A stretch of DNA of 64,000 nt from Thalassotalea sp. ND16A (GCF_000764205.1 NZ_JQDZ01000012.1:1-64000); one strand, 5' to 3'. Numbered from the stretch's first letter, positions 1 through 8,956 are shown. Numbers and translations are program-made. Notes: generated from the letters alone by a model not told the origin.

Positions 1-50
1 CAGCCGAAATCTACGCTGCTGGAGATAACGGCTCTGCGCTTGCTACTTAG
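1..50 (+). CDS. possible 3' end of a gene entering from the left
   Basis: One plus-strand frame is open from base 3 and reads about 15 residues (AEIYAAGDNGSALAT) to a TAG at 48-50. Another plus frame is open to a TGA at about 70-72, so the frame is not certain. The fragment is too short to assign a family. A weak palindrome (CCTGATgATCAGG) lies about 40 bases downstream and could end a transcript. Confidence 0.2.
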   Translation, partial: AEIYAAGDNGSALAT

Positions 51-167
51 CAAATGCAACCAGTATCGTTGAATGCAGAAATAACCTAAAGCCTGATGAT
101 CAGGTTTGTGTAAGTGTTTTAGAACGGGCGAATGCCCCTATTTTCGTGGTTTTGTCATATCTGCATA

Positions 168-1196
168 CTAGCTCTTTGAGCGCTTACTCCAGTCAAACTT
201 TTCTTGCGGCTTTGCAGTTCCTTTAGTGTCAGTTTTCTTGCTAGCCGGTTTTGCCCTTGGCTTATCATGGCTACGTTTATGTTTAGCCTTTGCTTGCCCG
301 GTTTTATGTTCTGGCTTTTGGCGAGTATCAGGTTTTGTTGCTGCCGGCTTTTTCGGTTGTGGGTTGGCAACATAATGGATGCCATCGGCTGCAATCGTTA
401 CCCGGCCTTTCTTTAATAAATTACCTACGGTGCTTTTGAAGGTTTTTTTGCTCACGCCAAAGGTTTGTTGGATAAGCTCTGGCGAACTTTTATCAATGAT
501 TGTACTGACACCAGCATTGTCTTGTAAGTACTGGATAAAAACCGGCGCAAAGTCGTTCACTTTGCCGATACCGGTGCGAGTTAACGTCAAGTCTACGCGG
601 CCATCGGGACGCATGTTTTTCACATAGGCTATGGTTTTTTTACCGACACGCAAAGGTTGGAAAATTTCATTGTCGTACAGTAAACCCCAGTGTCTTTCGT
701 TGATGATCGCCTTAAAGCCTAAATCGGTTTTATCGCCAACGGTAATATCCACCCGTTCGCCGATTTCATAATTTGCCGGCCAAATATCTAAATATTTATC
801 GAGCTTGCTCGATGCCGCCAAACGATCGGTGTGTAAATCACGATAAATTTTAACCAGATAGTATTTATCCACCACCATTTTGCGATGTTGCTGGTTGTAC
901 GGAACTAATAAATCCTTTGGCAGGCCCCAGTCTAAAAATGCGCCCATTTGATTCACTTGCACCACTTTTAAACTGACAAAGTCATCTACCTGACCCTTTG
1001 GCGTTTCGGTGGTCGCAATAAGGCGATCGTTAGAGTCGAAGTAGACAAAAACAGCAACGTCTTGGCCTTCAGCACACCCTTCTGGCAGGTATCGATTTGG
1101 CAATAAAATTTCACCTAAATCATCACCATCAAGGTAGGCACCAAAATCGGTGAGTTTTAATACTTTGAGGGTGTTTATTTTACCTATGCTTGCCAT
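168..1196 (-). CDS. cvfB: CvfB-type S1 RNA-binding protein with C-terminal winged helix
   Basis: A 342-residue protein of the CvfB/YitL family. It opens with MASIGKINTLKVLK and carries several S1-like OB folds in roughly residues 1-215, including the stretch GAFLDWGLPKDLLVPY. A small winged-helix domain follows at about 220-285 (GVSKKTFKSTVGNLLKKGRV). Family members bind RNA and affect virulence or gene expression in Staphylococcus; the role in gammaproteobacteria is poorly defined. The last 55 or so residues are a Lys/Pro/Ala-rich basic tail not needed for the family fold, plausibly an extra RNA-contacting segment. The frame extends 18 codons further upstream, but the MASIG start matches the family and is preferred. 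Confidence 0.85.
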   Translation of the reverse strand: MASIGKINTLKVLKLTDFGAYLDGDDLGEILLPNRYLPEGCAEGQDVAVFVYFDSNDRLIATTETPKGQVDDFVSLKVVQVNQMGAFLDWGLPKDLLVPYNQQHRKMVVDKYYLVKIYRDLHTDRLAASSKLDKYLDIWPANYEIGERVDITVGDKTDLGFKAIINERHWGLLYDNEIFQPLRVGKKTIAYVKNMRPDGRVDLTLTRTGIGKVNDFAPVFIQYLQDNAGVSTIIDKSSPELIQQTFGVSKKTFKSTVGNLLKKGRVTIAADGIHYVANPQPKKPAATKPDTRQKPEHKTGQAKAKHKRSHDKPRAKPASKKTDTKGTAKPQEKFDWSKRSKS

Positions 1197-1262
1197 TTGT
1201 GTTCCTATACGGGGAGTTAGGGCGCAATTGTAACACGGGTAAAACAGCAATTACGATCTTCT

Positions 1263-1718
1263 TTAATCATTGCTTTGCTGGTTTTGAACATTTAATTTGC
1301 ATTGAATGTATTCACCGTGGCGTAAATGCAATAAATCGGCAATACGACGGATAATATGTTCTTCAATAACGTCTAAATGGCCGTCTGAATAGGCGACTTG
1401 CCATAACAACTCGACAATTTTAATCCGATCAGCAAGTTCGTATTGCTCATTAATTAAGGTGGTATAGCGATAAAAATCATTGGCATGATGAGACTCGTCT
1501 TCGGCCAGTGCCAAAATGTCATTGACCTCGACTTTGTCTAATTGAAAATGCTGTTGCAATAATTCAACCACCTTCACTTTTTCTTCATCTTCGTATTTAT
1601 GATCGGCGCGCATTACTTCAAACAGCAACACTGCGGTGGCAATTTCTAATGAAAGCGTATTATTTACAACACTGTCTTGTTGCAGGTTTCGGATAAAAAT
1701 TCGAATTTTTGTTAGCAT
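1263..1718 (-). CDS. TerB-family protein
   Basis: A 151-residue all-helical soluble protein of the TerB (tellurite resistance B-like) family. The typical repeats are visible: EIATAVLLFEVMRADHKYEDEE in the first half and ELLWQVAYSDGHLDVIEEHIIRRIADLL in the second, each ending in an acidic turn of the sort that binds metal in this family. Stand-alone TerB proteins of this size are common in marine gammaproteobacteria and are not by themselves evidence of tellurite resistance, since no terC, terD or terZ genes are nearby. It lies 66 bases upstream of the cvfB-like gene on the same strand and may share its transcript. Precise function unknown. Confidence 0.75.
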   Translation of the reverse strand: MLTKIRIFIRNLQQDSVVNNTLSLEIATAVLLFEVMRADHKYEDEEKVKVVELLQQHFQLDKVEVNDILALAEDESHHANDFYRYTTLINEQYELADRIKIVELLWQVAYSDGHLDVIEEHIIRRIADLLHLRHGEYIQCKLNVQNQQSND

Positions 1719-1984
1719 AATAGTGCATCTTTTATGTGTTTTTTTGATTGTAGTCGGTTATTAATCGCCATGCCACATTCAAACGTAGGTTAATGCAGAT
1801 TAGAACGATTCCTCGGCATGGTCAAATGATACCTGCCGTTGACAACTAGGTTATAGCAAACAATTAACATTGTTTATTGATTGGTGTTGCTTGAATATTG
1901 ATATTTTGTAAATTATTATTCATATTTCAGTAAATAGTGTAGAGTGCATGACACGCATTCGATAAGTAAAATCCCAAAATATTT

Positions 1985-3139
1985 ATGACCACAAGCAAGC
2001 TTGCCAGCGCAGAAATCGACTCCCCAAAAAAACCGAAAAGATTACTGTCCATTGATGCGTTGCGAGGCTTTGATATGTTCTGGATCTTGGGAGCCGAAGG
2101 CTTATTTGCGGCGCTTTTTGTCATTACGGGGCTGTCGTTTTTTGAACTGGCGGCAAGCGAAATGCTCCATTCGAAGTGGCACGGTTTTACTTTTTACGAC
2201 TTGATCTTTCCATTATTCATCTTATTGTCGGGTGTCAGTTTAGGCATCGCGGCCAAACCTATTTCGTCTTATAGCAAAACACAACAGCGTGAAAAGTACC
2301 GGCATGCGATAAAACGTCTGGCATTGTTAGTTGGATTGGGCATTGTTTACAATCATGGCTGGGGCACGGGGATGCCAGCAGCTATTGATGACATACGTTA
2401 TGCCAGTGTTCTTGGAAAAATAGGGTTAGCCTGGTTTGTTGGCGCTATGCTGGTTTGGCACTGTCAGGTTAAGACACAAGCTATTGTTACCGCAGCTTTA
2501 TTCTTTGGTTATTGGTTAATGCTCGCCTTCGTTTCCATTGATGGCTACGGCGCAGGTAACTACGGGCCCACTCATTCATTAAATGCCTGGGTCGATCAAA
2601 CGTTTTTACCGGGTATTCGTTATCAGAACTTAGCGGTAGACCCGGAAGGTATACTGTCTAACTTAGGCTCGGTGATTAATGGCATGGTCGGTGTCTTTGT
2701 TGGCAGATTAATGATGACCGAAAAACATTTACCTAAGGTATTACTGAGAAACTTAGTACTCATTGGCATTATTGCATTAGCATCAGGCTGGTTATTGCAC
2801 ACGATACTGCCGGTGAATAAAACTTTATGGACCCCTTCTTTTGTCTTGGTAACCTCGGGTTGGAGCGTGTTATTTTTAGCCTTTTTTTACTACCTAATCG
2901 ACATGCAAAACTGGCAAGCCTGGGCAAAACCTTTCGCCATCATTGGGATGAACTCAATTATCATCTATTTGGCCACCAGCCTGGTTAAATGGGATTATAT
3001 TGCCAACAGTCTATTTGGTGGATTTATCAATGCATTAAGCGCACCTTGGCAGGCTCTTTGGGCAATCATTGCCGTCCTTGCTCTACAATGGTTATTGCTG
3101 GCCTGGATGTTTAAGCACAAAATCTTCATCAAGGTATAA
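1985..3139 (+). CDS. NagX/HGSNAT-like membrane acyltransferase (DUF5009)
   Basis: A 384-residue polytopic membrane protein with about ten hydrophobic segments. The family signature SIDALRGFDMFWI is at residues 22-34, followed by FYDLIFPLFILLSGVSLG. It resembles heparan-alpha-glucosaminide N-acetyltransferases and the bacterial NagX proteins, which are often linked to N-acetylglucosamine or chitin use; the substrate here is not shown by context, as no nag genes are adjacent. The N-terminal 20 residues are a polar cytoplasmic lead. No clear Shine-Dalgarno site precedes the ATG. A long perfect hairpin just past the stop separates it from the convergent serine hydrolase. Confidence 0.8.
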   Translation: MTTSKLASAEIDSPKKPKRLLSIDALRGFDMFWILGAEGLFAALFVITGLSFFELAASEMLHSKWHGFTFYDLIFPLFILLSGVSLGIAAKPISSYSKTQQREKYRHAIKRLALLVGLGIVYNHGWGTGMPAAIDDIRYASVLGKIGLAWFVGAMLVWHCQVKTQAIVTAALFFGYWLMLAFVSIDGYGAGNYGPTHSLNAWVDQTFLPGIRYQNLAVDPEGILSNLGSVINGMVGVFVGRLMMTEKHLPKVLLRNLVLIGIIALASGWLLHTILPVNKTLWTPSFVLVTSGWSVLFLAFFYYLIDMQNWQAWAKPFAIIGMNSIIIYLATSLVKWDYIANSLFGGFINALSAPWQALWAIIAVLALQWLLLAWMFKHKIFIKV

Positions 3140-3152
3140 ATTCTCAGTATCG

Positions 3153-3192
3153 CCAAATCAGTGCCAAAGGTTCACCTAAGGCACTGATTTGG
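3153..3192. terminator. 13-bp perfect hairpin between convergent genes
   Basis: Perfect inverted repeat: CCAAATCAGTGCC, a 14-base loop, then GGCACTGATTTGG. It sits between the ends of two converging genes and could stop transcripts from either side. There is no U-rich tail on either strand, so intrinsic termination is plausible but not certain. Confidence 0.5.
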
Positions 3193-3211
3193 ATGAGTTG
3201 TGCGGACAGTT

Positions 3212-5065
3212 TTATGTCCAAAGCCTGAGGCCGATCATGCCGTAATACGCCAGGTAAAACGTCAGGCAAATACTGCTCAGACTTAGGAGCGCGGAGTGCC
3301 AGTAGACAAATCGGTTCATTTTTTCTTTTCTGTTTTTGAAAAGGATATGGCCGCTGTAAAGGCTTGTGCTGGCAAAGACCAAGGTCATCAGCATAATAAC
3401 TAGCGAGTGGAAGCTAACGGTTCCGGTTAACATGAACGGTTGCAAACTGTTATTTGCATTCATAAGAGTAATTGCCAATAGTGCTAAGGCAATGACCCCT
3501 GCTAATGGCCAGCTCCTGACTTGAATGGTTGCCCCCTTATCCAGTTTGTTAAGTAATCGGCGTGGTATCCAGATGAACAAGAATATTAGTGAAATCAATG
3601 CAGAAACTAACCAGAGAGCAAGAATGACAATCGGCAAATACGCACGTAAGGAACTAACCTGCTTGAAAGTCTGTGGCCCATAATGCAACACCTTACCGGC
3701 AAGTGGATCTTGCCCACTTATCAGGGCAACCATACCTGTGGTATTTTGTTTAAAACCAGCAGCTGATGAAAAAATTAGTTCTCTTTTATTGCCCCCCAAT
3801 AACGGCTTAATCCATGCCTGCAAGCTAGTCACCTCAAGCTGCCACGGCAGCAGTCCCTGAAGAAATTCACTGCGCTTACTGACCGGGTTAATCAGTCGAT
3901 AAAAACCGCTTAAAGCCAATTCATCCTGAGTCGCTTGACGCTCATGTTTTAGCGGTTTTTTTAGCGTATTTTGCGTTTCATATTCAGCCAACAGCTGATG
4001 AATTTCAGCGACTGCGGCTGATTCACTATTGGTCATGATCACGTGCGCCATTTGCAGCTCTTTTTGATAGGCAATAAGGCTATTTGCTCCTCGCATTGCA
4101 CCTTCATGGCCGTAATAAAGAAAGCCATTGTGGTGAAACATCGTTGTGCCTAAGCCATAGCCTAACTCCAACCCTGCCTGAACCGCGAGCGAACTATATG
4201 GTCTTTCCATCATATCGAAAGACTTTGTGGTTAAAATGCCTGACTCAAGTTGATTTTTTCTGGTCAGTAAAAAACGGGCGAATGATGTCATATCTGTGAG
4301 GTTTGAATTCATCGCGCCAGATGCCCGGTATGCAATGTGCGCATAGGGCTGTTGTTGGTTTCCCCGGTACAACACCGCGGCATTATTCTTATAATTATCG
4401 GTATAAAAATAGTCGGTATCTGACATCGATAGAGGCGTTAAAAAGCTTTGCCGGACAAATTTTTCAAAACTCATTCCTGATAACTTTTCAACAATATAAG
4501 CAGCGACAACCGGGCCGATATTATTATATGCGGTTCTGCTACCCGGCACCCAACGCGATACTCGAGAGTGCGGATGTAGTGCCAAAGCATCCAAGGTACT
4601 GATAGGCGCCGCGCTATTATGCGCCAATTCGGGAAAGTGAGGTGCATCCCAGCCGGTAGTATGCTCAATCAGGTGAGCAACCGTTATCGGCTTTTGTTTC
4701 TCCCACCGATTTTTAAATTCAATTTCCGGGGCAACACTGGCGAGAGTATCGTCCAGAGAGAGTTTATTTTGCTCAATTAACTTTAACACCGACATCGCGA
4801 CAAACATTTTCGAAATCGAGCCAATTCTAAATTGAGTTTTCTCGCTGATGGTTTTATTTGCCCTTGTATCGGCCAGGCCGGAGGTGTACGACCAAACCTT
4901 GCCATTACCATCTATCATCGCGACGGCAACCCCTTTAGTGCGGGTCTTTTTCATAATGCTGTCTATCGCCTGAGCAAGTTGGTCGGGAGAGCTTGGCGTT
5001 TCAGCAATAACGAATGATGGATAGAAAAAGCTTAACAGTAGCAGTATTAAAAACGGGTATTTCAT
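3212..5065 (-). CDS. serine hydrolase (beta-lactamase/AmpC-like) with C-terminal membrane domain
   Basis: A 617-residue secreted or membrane-anchored serine hydrolase of the class C beta-lactamase/penicillin-binding family. A signal peptide (MKYPFLILLLLSFFYPSFVIA) is followed by the catalytic SxxK motif SISK at about residue 83, the YxN motif in TAYNNIG near 180, and HEG near 320 in place of the KTG box. The catalytic domain ends near residue 365; about 480-617 holds four hydrophobic segments. Such proteins are esterases or peptidases acting on cell-wall or D-amino-acid substrates; true beta-lactamase activity cannot be inferred. It is divergent from a membrane-bound regulator gene, suggesting that the regulator controls it. 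Confidence 0.85.
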   Translation of the reverse strand: MKYPFLILLLLSFFYPSFVIAETPSSPDQLAQAIDSIMKKTRTKGVAVAMIDGNGKVWSYTSGLADTRANKTISEKTQFRIGSISKMFVAMSVLKLIEQNKLSLDDTLASVAPEIEFKNRWEKQKPITVAHLIEHTTGWDAPHFPELAHNSAAPISTLDALALHPHSRVSRWVPGSRTAYNNIGPVVAAYIVEKLSGMSFEKFVRQSFLTPLSMSDTDYFYTDNYKNNAAVLYRGNQQQPYAHIAYRASGAMNSNLTDMTSFARFLLTRKNQLESGILTTKSFDMMERPYSSLAVQAGLELGYGLGTTMFHHNGFLYYGHEGAMRGANSLIAYQKELQMAHVIMTNSESAAVAEIHQLLAEYETQNTLKKPLKHERQATQDELALSGFYRLINPVSKRSEFLQGLLPWQLEVTSLQAWIKPLLGGNKRELIFSSAAGFKQNTTGMVALISGQDPLAGKVLHYGPQTFKQVSSLRAYLPIVILALWLVSALISLIFLFIWIPRRLLNKLDKGATIQVRSWPLAGVIALALLAITLMNANNSLQPFMLTGTVSFHSLVIMLMTLVFASTSLYSGHILFKNRKEKMNRFVYWHSALLSLSSICLTFYLAYYGMIGLRLWT

Positions 5066-5141
5066 CTATTTTCCTTATATGTTTTTGTGAGTTTTCTTTT
5101 ACGGTTTTCCGTACAAAGTCTCGGCTATATGTTTTAATAAC

Positions 5142-5158
5142 TTAGAATTATCATTCTC
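5142..5158. promoter_or_regulatory. possible Fur-like site
   Basis: On the minus strand this reads GAGAATGATAATTCTAA, matching about 11 of the first 12 bases of the Fur 19-mer consensus but poorly in the second half. It lies between the divergent serine hydrolase and winged-helix regulator genes. Iron control is only a possibility. Confidence 0.3.
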
Positions 5159-5183
5159 AATAAAAATCAACAAAGGAAGCTTT

Positions 5184-5240
5184 ATGACTTGTTGTGAATT
5201 TTCCGCTCAGGGTGAAGTCACAAAAAGCCACATCAAGTAA
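5184..5240 (+). CDS. possible 18-residue leader peptide ahead of the regulator
   Basis: A short ORF starting with ATG at 5184 has a good ribosome site (AAGGAAG, five bases upstream) and encodes MTCCEFSAQGEVTKSHIK. It overlaps, in another frame, the GTG at 5194 that gives the longest version of the regulator, and stops 22 bases before a TTG at 5263 with its own AAAGGA site. Its better initiation signals suggest it is translated, perhaps coupling translation of the regulator. It could also be chance. Confidence 0.3.
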   Translation: MTCCEFSAQGEVTKSHIK

Positions 5241-7338
5241 CTGTTTGATAAAAGGACAAAAATTGATTAGTAGCAGCGATCAAACAAATAAAACCGTGGG
5301 CGAATTTGTTGTTGACTTTTCACTAGGGAAACTCTTTAAACAGGGAGTTGAAATAAAGCTGGAGCCTCAGTCATTTGAGTTGCTCCGTTTATTCTTGACT
5401 CAAAAAGGCCGTGTCGTCAGCCGGGAAGAAATATTAACGAATATTTGGGCGAATCGTCATGTCAGTGATGATGCTATCAGAGCTGTGGTGAAGAAGTTAC
5501 GACTGGCTCTCGGCGATGATGCCAGAAACCCGACATACATTAAAACACTGCCTTTAAAAGGCTATACCTTAATCGCCGAAGTTACTGACATAATCGAACA
5601 CACACCTATTAAGCAAGCTCAGCGTGTACGTTCTTACCTGCTCACCTTCATTAGCCTGCTGGCCTTAACCCTATTATCACTATGGTTTTTTCACCCAGAC
5701 GATAAATCTTCGCATGCACAAGCACAGCCGCAAATAGAGTTTCTGACACATATGTCTGGCTCAGAGCTAAGCGCAGACTATAGTCAGGTTAAAGATGCGC
5801 TGGTGTTTTCACACCGGGCAAATAATAACGATGCACTAAACCTTTATATCAAAAACCTGGAAAGCAAACGCATACAAAGATTGACCTGGGGGGATGCTAA
5901 TTATGCCAACGCCTTATGGTCACCCGATGGCCATTCAATTATTTACATTCGTTCAGATAGCGCCGGCAGTTTTCATTATTTGGCTTCACTCGATCAGGAC
6001 AATGCGGTATTGGCAAGTGAAGTGTTAGACTCCGCAGCGTTACAGGGAAAGTATGTCATAGCCTGGTCTGCCGGCAATGATGCTGTCTATGTTAAAAGTG
6101 GCTATCGAAATTTTTCTGCGCAAGGGATTTCACGTTACCACTTAGCCACGGGAAAACTCAACGCCATTACTTCTCCTAGTGTTGCTGGCGCAGGTGACTA
6201 TTTTGCCAAAGAATCTTTTGATGGCAAGTTGTTAGCAATTTTAAGAGGGGTTAGCGCCGACAAGCACGAATTGCTGATACTCGATATTAACACCGGAACG
6301 CTATTGGCTAACCGGGTCATGCCTGTTCATGCCAACCGATTGGTTTGGAGTGGTGACAATAGCCGTTTGATCTTATCCGGCTTCAGGGGCGAGTTATTTG
6401 AGTACAGCATTGCTAAAGACAGCTTTTTGGTAAAAACCCTTAATGCTGATTTTATTAATGACGTAATTTATCATTGTGGCAATGAGTGCTATTACATGCG
6501 TCAACACAATGGTAATTTTCTCGACATTCAAGAACAGCCAAATCCTTTTGTCCAGCAAACCATGCTCGCCAGTGAGCATATCGATTTGTCCGGTGCCGAA
6601 GACTTTCCGCTATATAATGCCAACGGCGACACGCTATACTTTATCTCGTTAGAAAACGATAAACTGGTTTTGCAAAAACAACAGAAAAATTTGCCGGTAG
6701 AGCAGCTTAGCTCATTTTCGCCGGACAGCAAAATTTCCGCACTTGTCATTAACCAACAAGAATCAAAGCTAGCGGGGGTGATCGGAAAGCGTATCTTTAT
6801 TTTCGACCTGCAAAGCAAGTCCCTGAATTTTATCACCAGTGATTTGGAGCTGGTGCATAACCCAACCTGGCACCCTGATGGCGATAAGCTTTTCTATGCC
6901 AGTGTTGAAGATAAGCTTCACTCTATATACCTGTACTCTCTGCAAGCAAAAAAGAAAGTCGCTTGGTTAAAGGGCTATATAGCGATACGGCAATATGGTG
7001 AAAATAACTACATCGCCATTAAGGAAAACCTCGAAGCCTGGCTGTTGTCATTAAACAATGACAAAGAATTTGAAGCAACTAAACTGCTCGGTAAAGTGGG
7101 CTCAGCCAGCCCCAATCTATGGCAGATTGCCAATGGATATCTCTATTTCAACCGCAGAACCGATGTTACCACCGTTATGACTCGCATCAACATTGACACC
7201 GGTAAGCAAGAAGTAAAACAATTAGCTAAAAATCGCTTTCGGCTGAATTTTGCTATCCACCCGAGGGTTGATAAAATTCTGGTGGTAAAATCGTTGCTGG
7301 CCGAGAGTAATCTGGTGAAAATATCTGTTGCCAAATAA
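5194..7338 (+). CDS. CadC/ToxR-like membrane-bound winged-helix regulator with periplasmic beta-propeller
   Basis: Up to 714 residues. An OmpR/PhoB-type winged-helix DNA-binding domain lies at about residues 35-130 (EPQSFELLRLFLTQKGRVVS, then DDAIRAVVKKLRLALGDD). One membrane helix at about 147-166 (SYLLTFISLLALTLLSLWFF) is followed by a long periplasmic part with TolB-like WD/PD40 repeats (for example YANALWSPDGHSIIYIRS and HNPTWHPDGDKLFYAS). Proteins of this build sense a periplasmic signal and act directly on DNA from the membrane. The target is probably the divergent serine hydrolase. Start uncertain: GTG 5194 gives the longest form, while TTG 5263 has the better ribosome site and still keeps the whole DNA-binding domain. 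Confidence 0.8.
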   Translation: MNFPLRVKSQKATSSNCLIKGQKLISSSDQTNKTVGEFVVDFSLGKLFKQGVEIKLEPQSFELLRLFLTQKGRVVSREEILTNIWANRHVSDDAIRAVVKKLRLALGDDARNPTYIKTLPLKGYTLIAEVTDIIEHTPIKQAQRVRSYLLTFISLLALTLLSLWFFHPDDKSSHAQAQPQIEFLTHMSGSELSADYSQVKDALVFSHRANNNDALNLYIKNLESKRIQRLTWGDANYANALWSPDGHSIIYIRSDSAGSFHYLASLDQDNAVLASEVLDSAALQGKYVIAWSAGNDAVYVKSGYRNFSAQGISRYHLATGKLNAITSPSVAGAGDYFAKESFDGKLLAILRGVSADKHELLILDINTGTLLANRVMPVHANRLVWSGDNSRLILSGFRGELFEYSIAKDSFLVKTLNADFINDVIYHCGNECYYMRQHNGNFLDIQEQPNPFVQQTMLASEHIDLSGAEDFPLYNANGDTLYFISLENDKLVLQKQQKNLPVEQLSSFSPDSKISALVINQQESKLAGVIGKRIFIFDLQSKSLNFITSDLELVHNPTWHPDGDKLFYASVEDKLHSIYLYSLQAKKKVAWLKGYIAIRQYGENNYIAIKENLEAWLLSLNNDKEFEATKLLGKVGSASPNLWQIANGYLYFNRRTDVTTVMTRINIDTGKQEVKQLAKNRFRLNFAIHPRVDKILVVKSLLAESNLVKISVAK

Positions 7339-7386
7339 GCCGCATTTATGGATTAAGTTCTGATTTAACTTACTTTACGGCCTCAG

Positions 7387-7989
7387 TTACTCTCCTCTTG
7401 CGGCCAATTCCAAGGTAACTTGCTCAATACCATTTTTGGCAATACGGCTATTAATTTCCGCTCGTTTGCTGGTTAATAATGAAATGCCTTCTACTATCAT
7501 GTCATACGCTTTCCACTGTTTGGTTTTTCGGTTTTGACGCATTTGAAAAGTAATGGTGATTTCTGGTGCATTGGCATCTGCAATAATTGCATCAACCGCC
7601 ACTATTTTTGCGCCATTAGTCGGGCGCTCCGGTTCAAAAGTGACGTGTTGATTGTGGTATTGTTGAAGTGCGTTGGCATAGGTCTTCACCAAATAACTGC
7701 GCATCGAAATAATAAAATTTTGCTTTTGCGCTCGGCTCATTTTTTTCAAGTGTTTGCCTAAAATTTTGAATGCGGCATATTTGTAATCGATTGCCGGCAT
7801 TAGCTCTTGCTCAACGATGTCACGCATTAGCTGTGGCGATGCTTTTAACTGTTGTTGCTCATCGGCGATACGAGTAAATAGTTGATTGCCGGTATTGGCA
7901 ATGACCTTATAGGGCGATAAACCTTGCTCAACCGCGATACTGTTAAAGCTGATAATGAGTAATAGGGAAATTGCGAAAAATCGTTTCAT
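7387..7989 (-). CDS. MlaC/Ttg2D-family periplasmic phospholipid-binding protein
   Basis: A 200-residue secreted protein with signal peptide MKRFFAISLLLIISFNSIA and the MlaC (toluene tolerance Ttg2) fold. Family MlaC proteins shuttle phospholipids between the outer-membrane MlaA complex and the inner-membrane MlaFEDB transporter. Here it stands alone, away from any mlaFEDB genes, so it may be a paralogue with its own lipid partner. The start at 7989 is chosen because AAGGA lies six bases upstream; a start two codons earlier abuts that site. A palindrome about 55 bases upstream resembles a TetR operator, and a TetR gene follows immediately upstream on the same strand. Confidence 0.8.
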   Translation of the reverse strand: MKRFFAISLLLIISFNSIAVEQGLSPYKVIANTGNQLFTRIADEQQQLKASPQLMRDIVEQELMPAIDYKYAAFKILGKHLKKMSRAQKQNFIISMRSYLVKTYANALQQYHNQHVTFEPERPTNGAKIVAVDAIIADANAPEITITFQMRQNRKTKQWKAYDMIVEGISLLTSKRAEINSRIAKNGIEQVTLELAARGE

Positions 7990-8043
7990 GGTCATTCCTT
8001 GTTGTATCTTATTCAAAGTGTCATAATTTCCCTTATTGTACAT

Positions 8044-8058
8044 ACCGACCGCGCGGTT
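8044..8058. promoter_or_regulatory. candidate TetR operator upstream of the mlaC-like gene
   Basis: The sequence ACCGACCGCGCGGTTT contains the perfect palindrome ACCGCGCGGT and shares ACCGACC with a second palindrome at 8957-8976. The two sites bracket the TetR gene, which suggests that both are bound by its product. No binding data. Confidence 0.45.
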
Positions 8059-8125
8059 TGTAAGTGGTTATTTAATATTTCTTATACTATTTAGTGCTAA
8101 AACAGGGGGGTATTATTTCGGAAAG

Positions 8126-8713
8126 TTAGCCATTTCGCAGATTAGCAATATATTGACAAAGCTCGTTGATCACTTTGCTAAACAATTCTTTGTTTTGTGA
8201 ACTTTTACTCAAGCTGGATGAGCCATGAAAACTGGCAACGATAAAATAGGCAACCTGGCTGAAGTCAATGTCGGGGCGTAATTGCGCCGATACACGTTGC
8301 AGGTTTATCGCAATAAGTTGATTGAGTTGTTGCTGCATATTGAGAATTCTCAGTCGGAAACCTTCATCAATGGCAGACATTTCCTGGCACAGATTATTTA
8401 ACGGACAGCCGCAGACAACCTCCTCACAGCTCGATTCGGTACTCATCAATTTGAAAAACTCAGATAACCCTGCAATCGGGTCATCAACCTCTACCGCAGG
8501 TTGCCACAGTGCTAAAAACATTGGCGTGTAGATCTCTTCAAAAACGGCGTAACCCAATTCCATTTTATTGGGAAAATGGTGATACAAAGCGCCTTTGGAA
8601 ACTTTGCAGCGCTGGAGAATGGCAGACAAACTGGTGGCAGTGAAACCATGCTTATGGATTTCATCGGCACTGATTTCTAATATCTTCTGACGGGTTTGTT
8701 CTGCATCTCTCAT
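8126..8713 (-). CDS. TetR/AcrR-family transcriptional regulator
   Basis: A 195-residue regulator with a TetR N-terminal helix-turn-helix at about residues 8-52 (TATSLSAILQRCKVSKGALY, then HHFPNKMELGYAVFEEI). The C-terminal ligand domain carries a cysteine cluster, ESSCEEVVCGCPLNNLCQEM at about 93-112, similar to the GCPLNNL segment of several TetR regulators that answer to electrophiles or fatty compounds. It lies 136 bases upstream of the mlaC-like gene on the same strand and probably represses that gene and itself. The ligand is unknown. A MITE-like element lies directly upstream and may have displaced the original promoter. Confidence 0.85.
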   Translation of the reverse strand: MRDAEQTRQKILEISADEIHKHGFTATSLSAILQRCKVSKGALYHHFPNKMELGYAVFEEIYTPMFLALWQPAVEVDDPIAGLSEFFKLMSTESSCEEVVCGCPLNNLCQEMSAIDEGFRLRILNMQQQLNQLIAINLQRVSAQLRPDIDFSQVAYFIVASFHGSSSLSKSSQNKELFSKVINELCQYIANLRNG

Positions 8714-8738
8714 AGACTACTACCTTGACTTAATTAAT

Positions 8739-8948
8739 ATACCAAGTTGATTAAATATCTGCTCATTTTTAATGGTTAAAACGAATAACTACGGCTTTAT
8801 AAAATTGATAAGTACGAAAGCTTGGATGCTGCAGGTAGAGCGACGCAGGATGCCAAAGCCGAGAATAACTACTTACTAAATTTTATGCATTGTATTTATC
8901 CGTTTTACCTCATGAAAAAGTAGAACACATACTTATTCAAATTGGTAT
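8739..8948. mobile_element. MITE-like element with about 55-bp imperfect inverted ends
   Basis: A 210-bp non-coding element. Its left end (ATACCAAGTTGATTAAATAT) and the reverse complement of its right end (ATACCAATTTGAATAAGTAT) stay alignable for about 55 bases, including TAAAACG-ATA--TAC. The tips are ATACCAA/TTGGTAT, as in a second element at 56271-56535. It encodes no transposase and fills most of the 317-bp gap between tetR and folA. Inferred to be moved in trans. Confidence 0.6.
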
Positions 8949-8956
8949 CACATTAT

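Noticed and set aside
1263-1718. Tellurite resistance locus
   Set aside because: Only a lone TerB-like protein is present; terZABCDEF partners are absent.
3212-5065. Beta-lactam resistance gene
   Set aside because: The protein has the beta-lactamase fold, but HEG replaces KTG and it has a long membrane tail; this is a general serine hydrolase.
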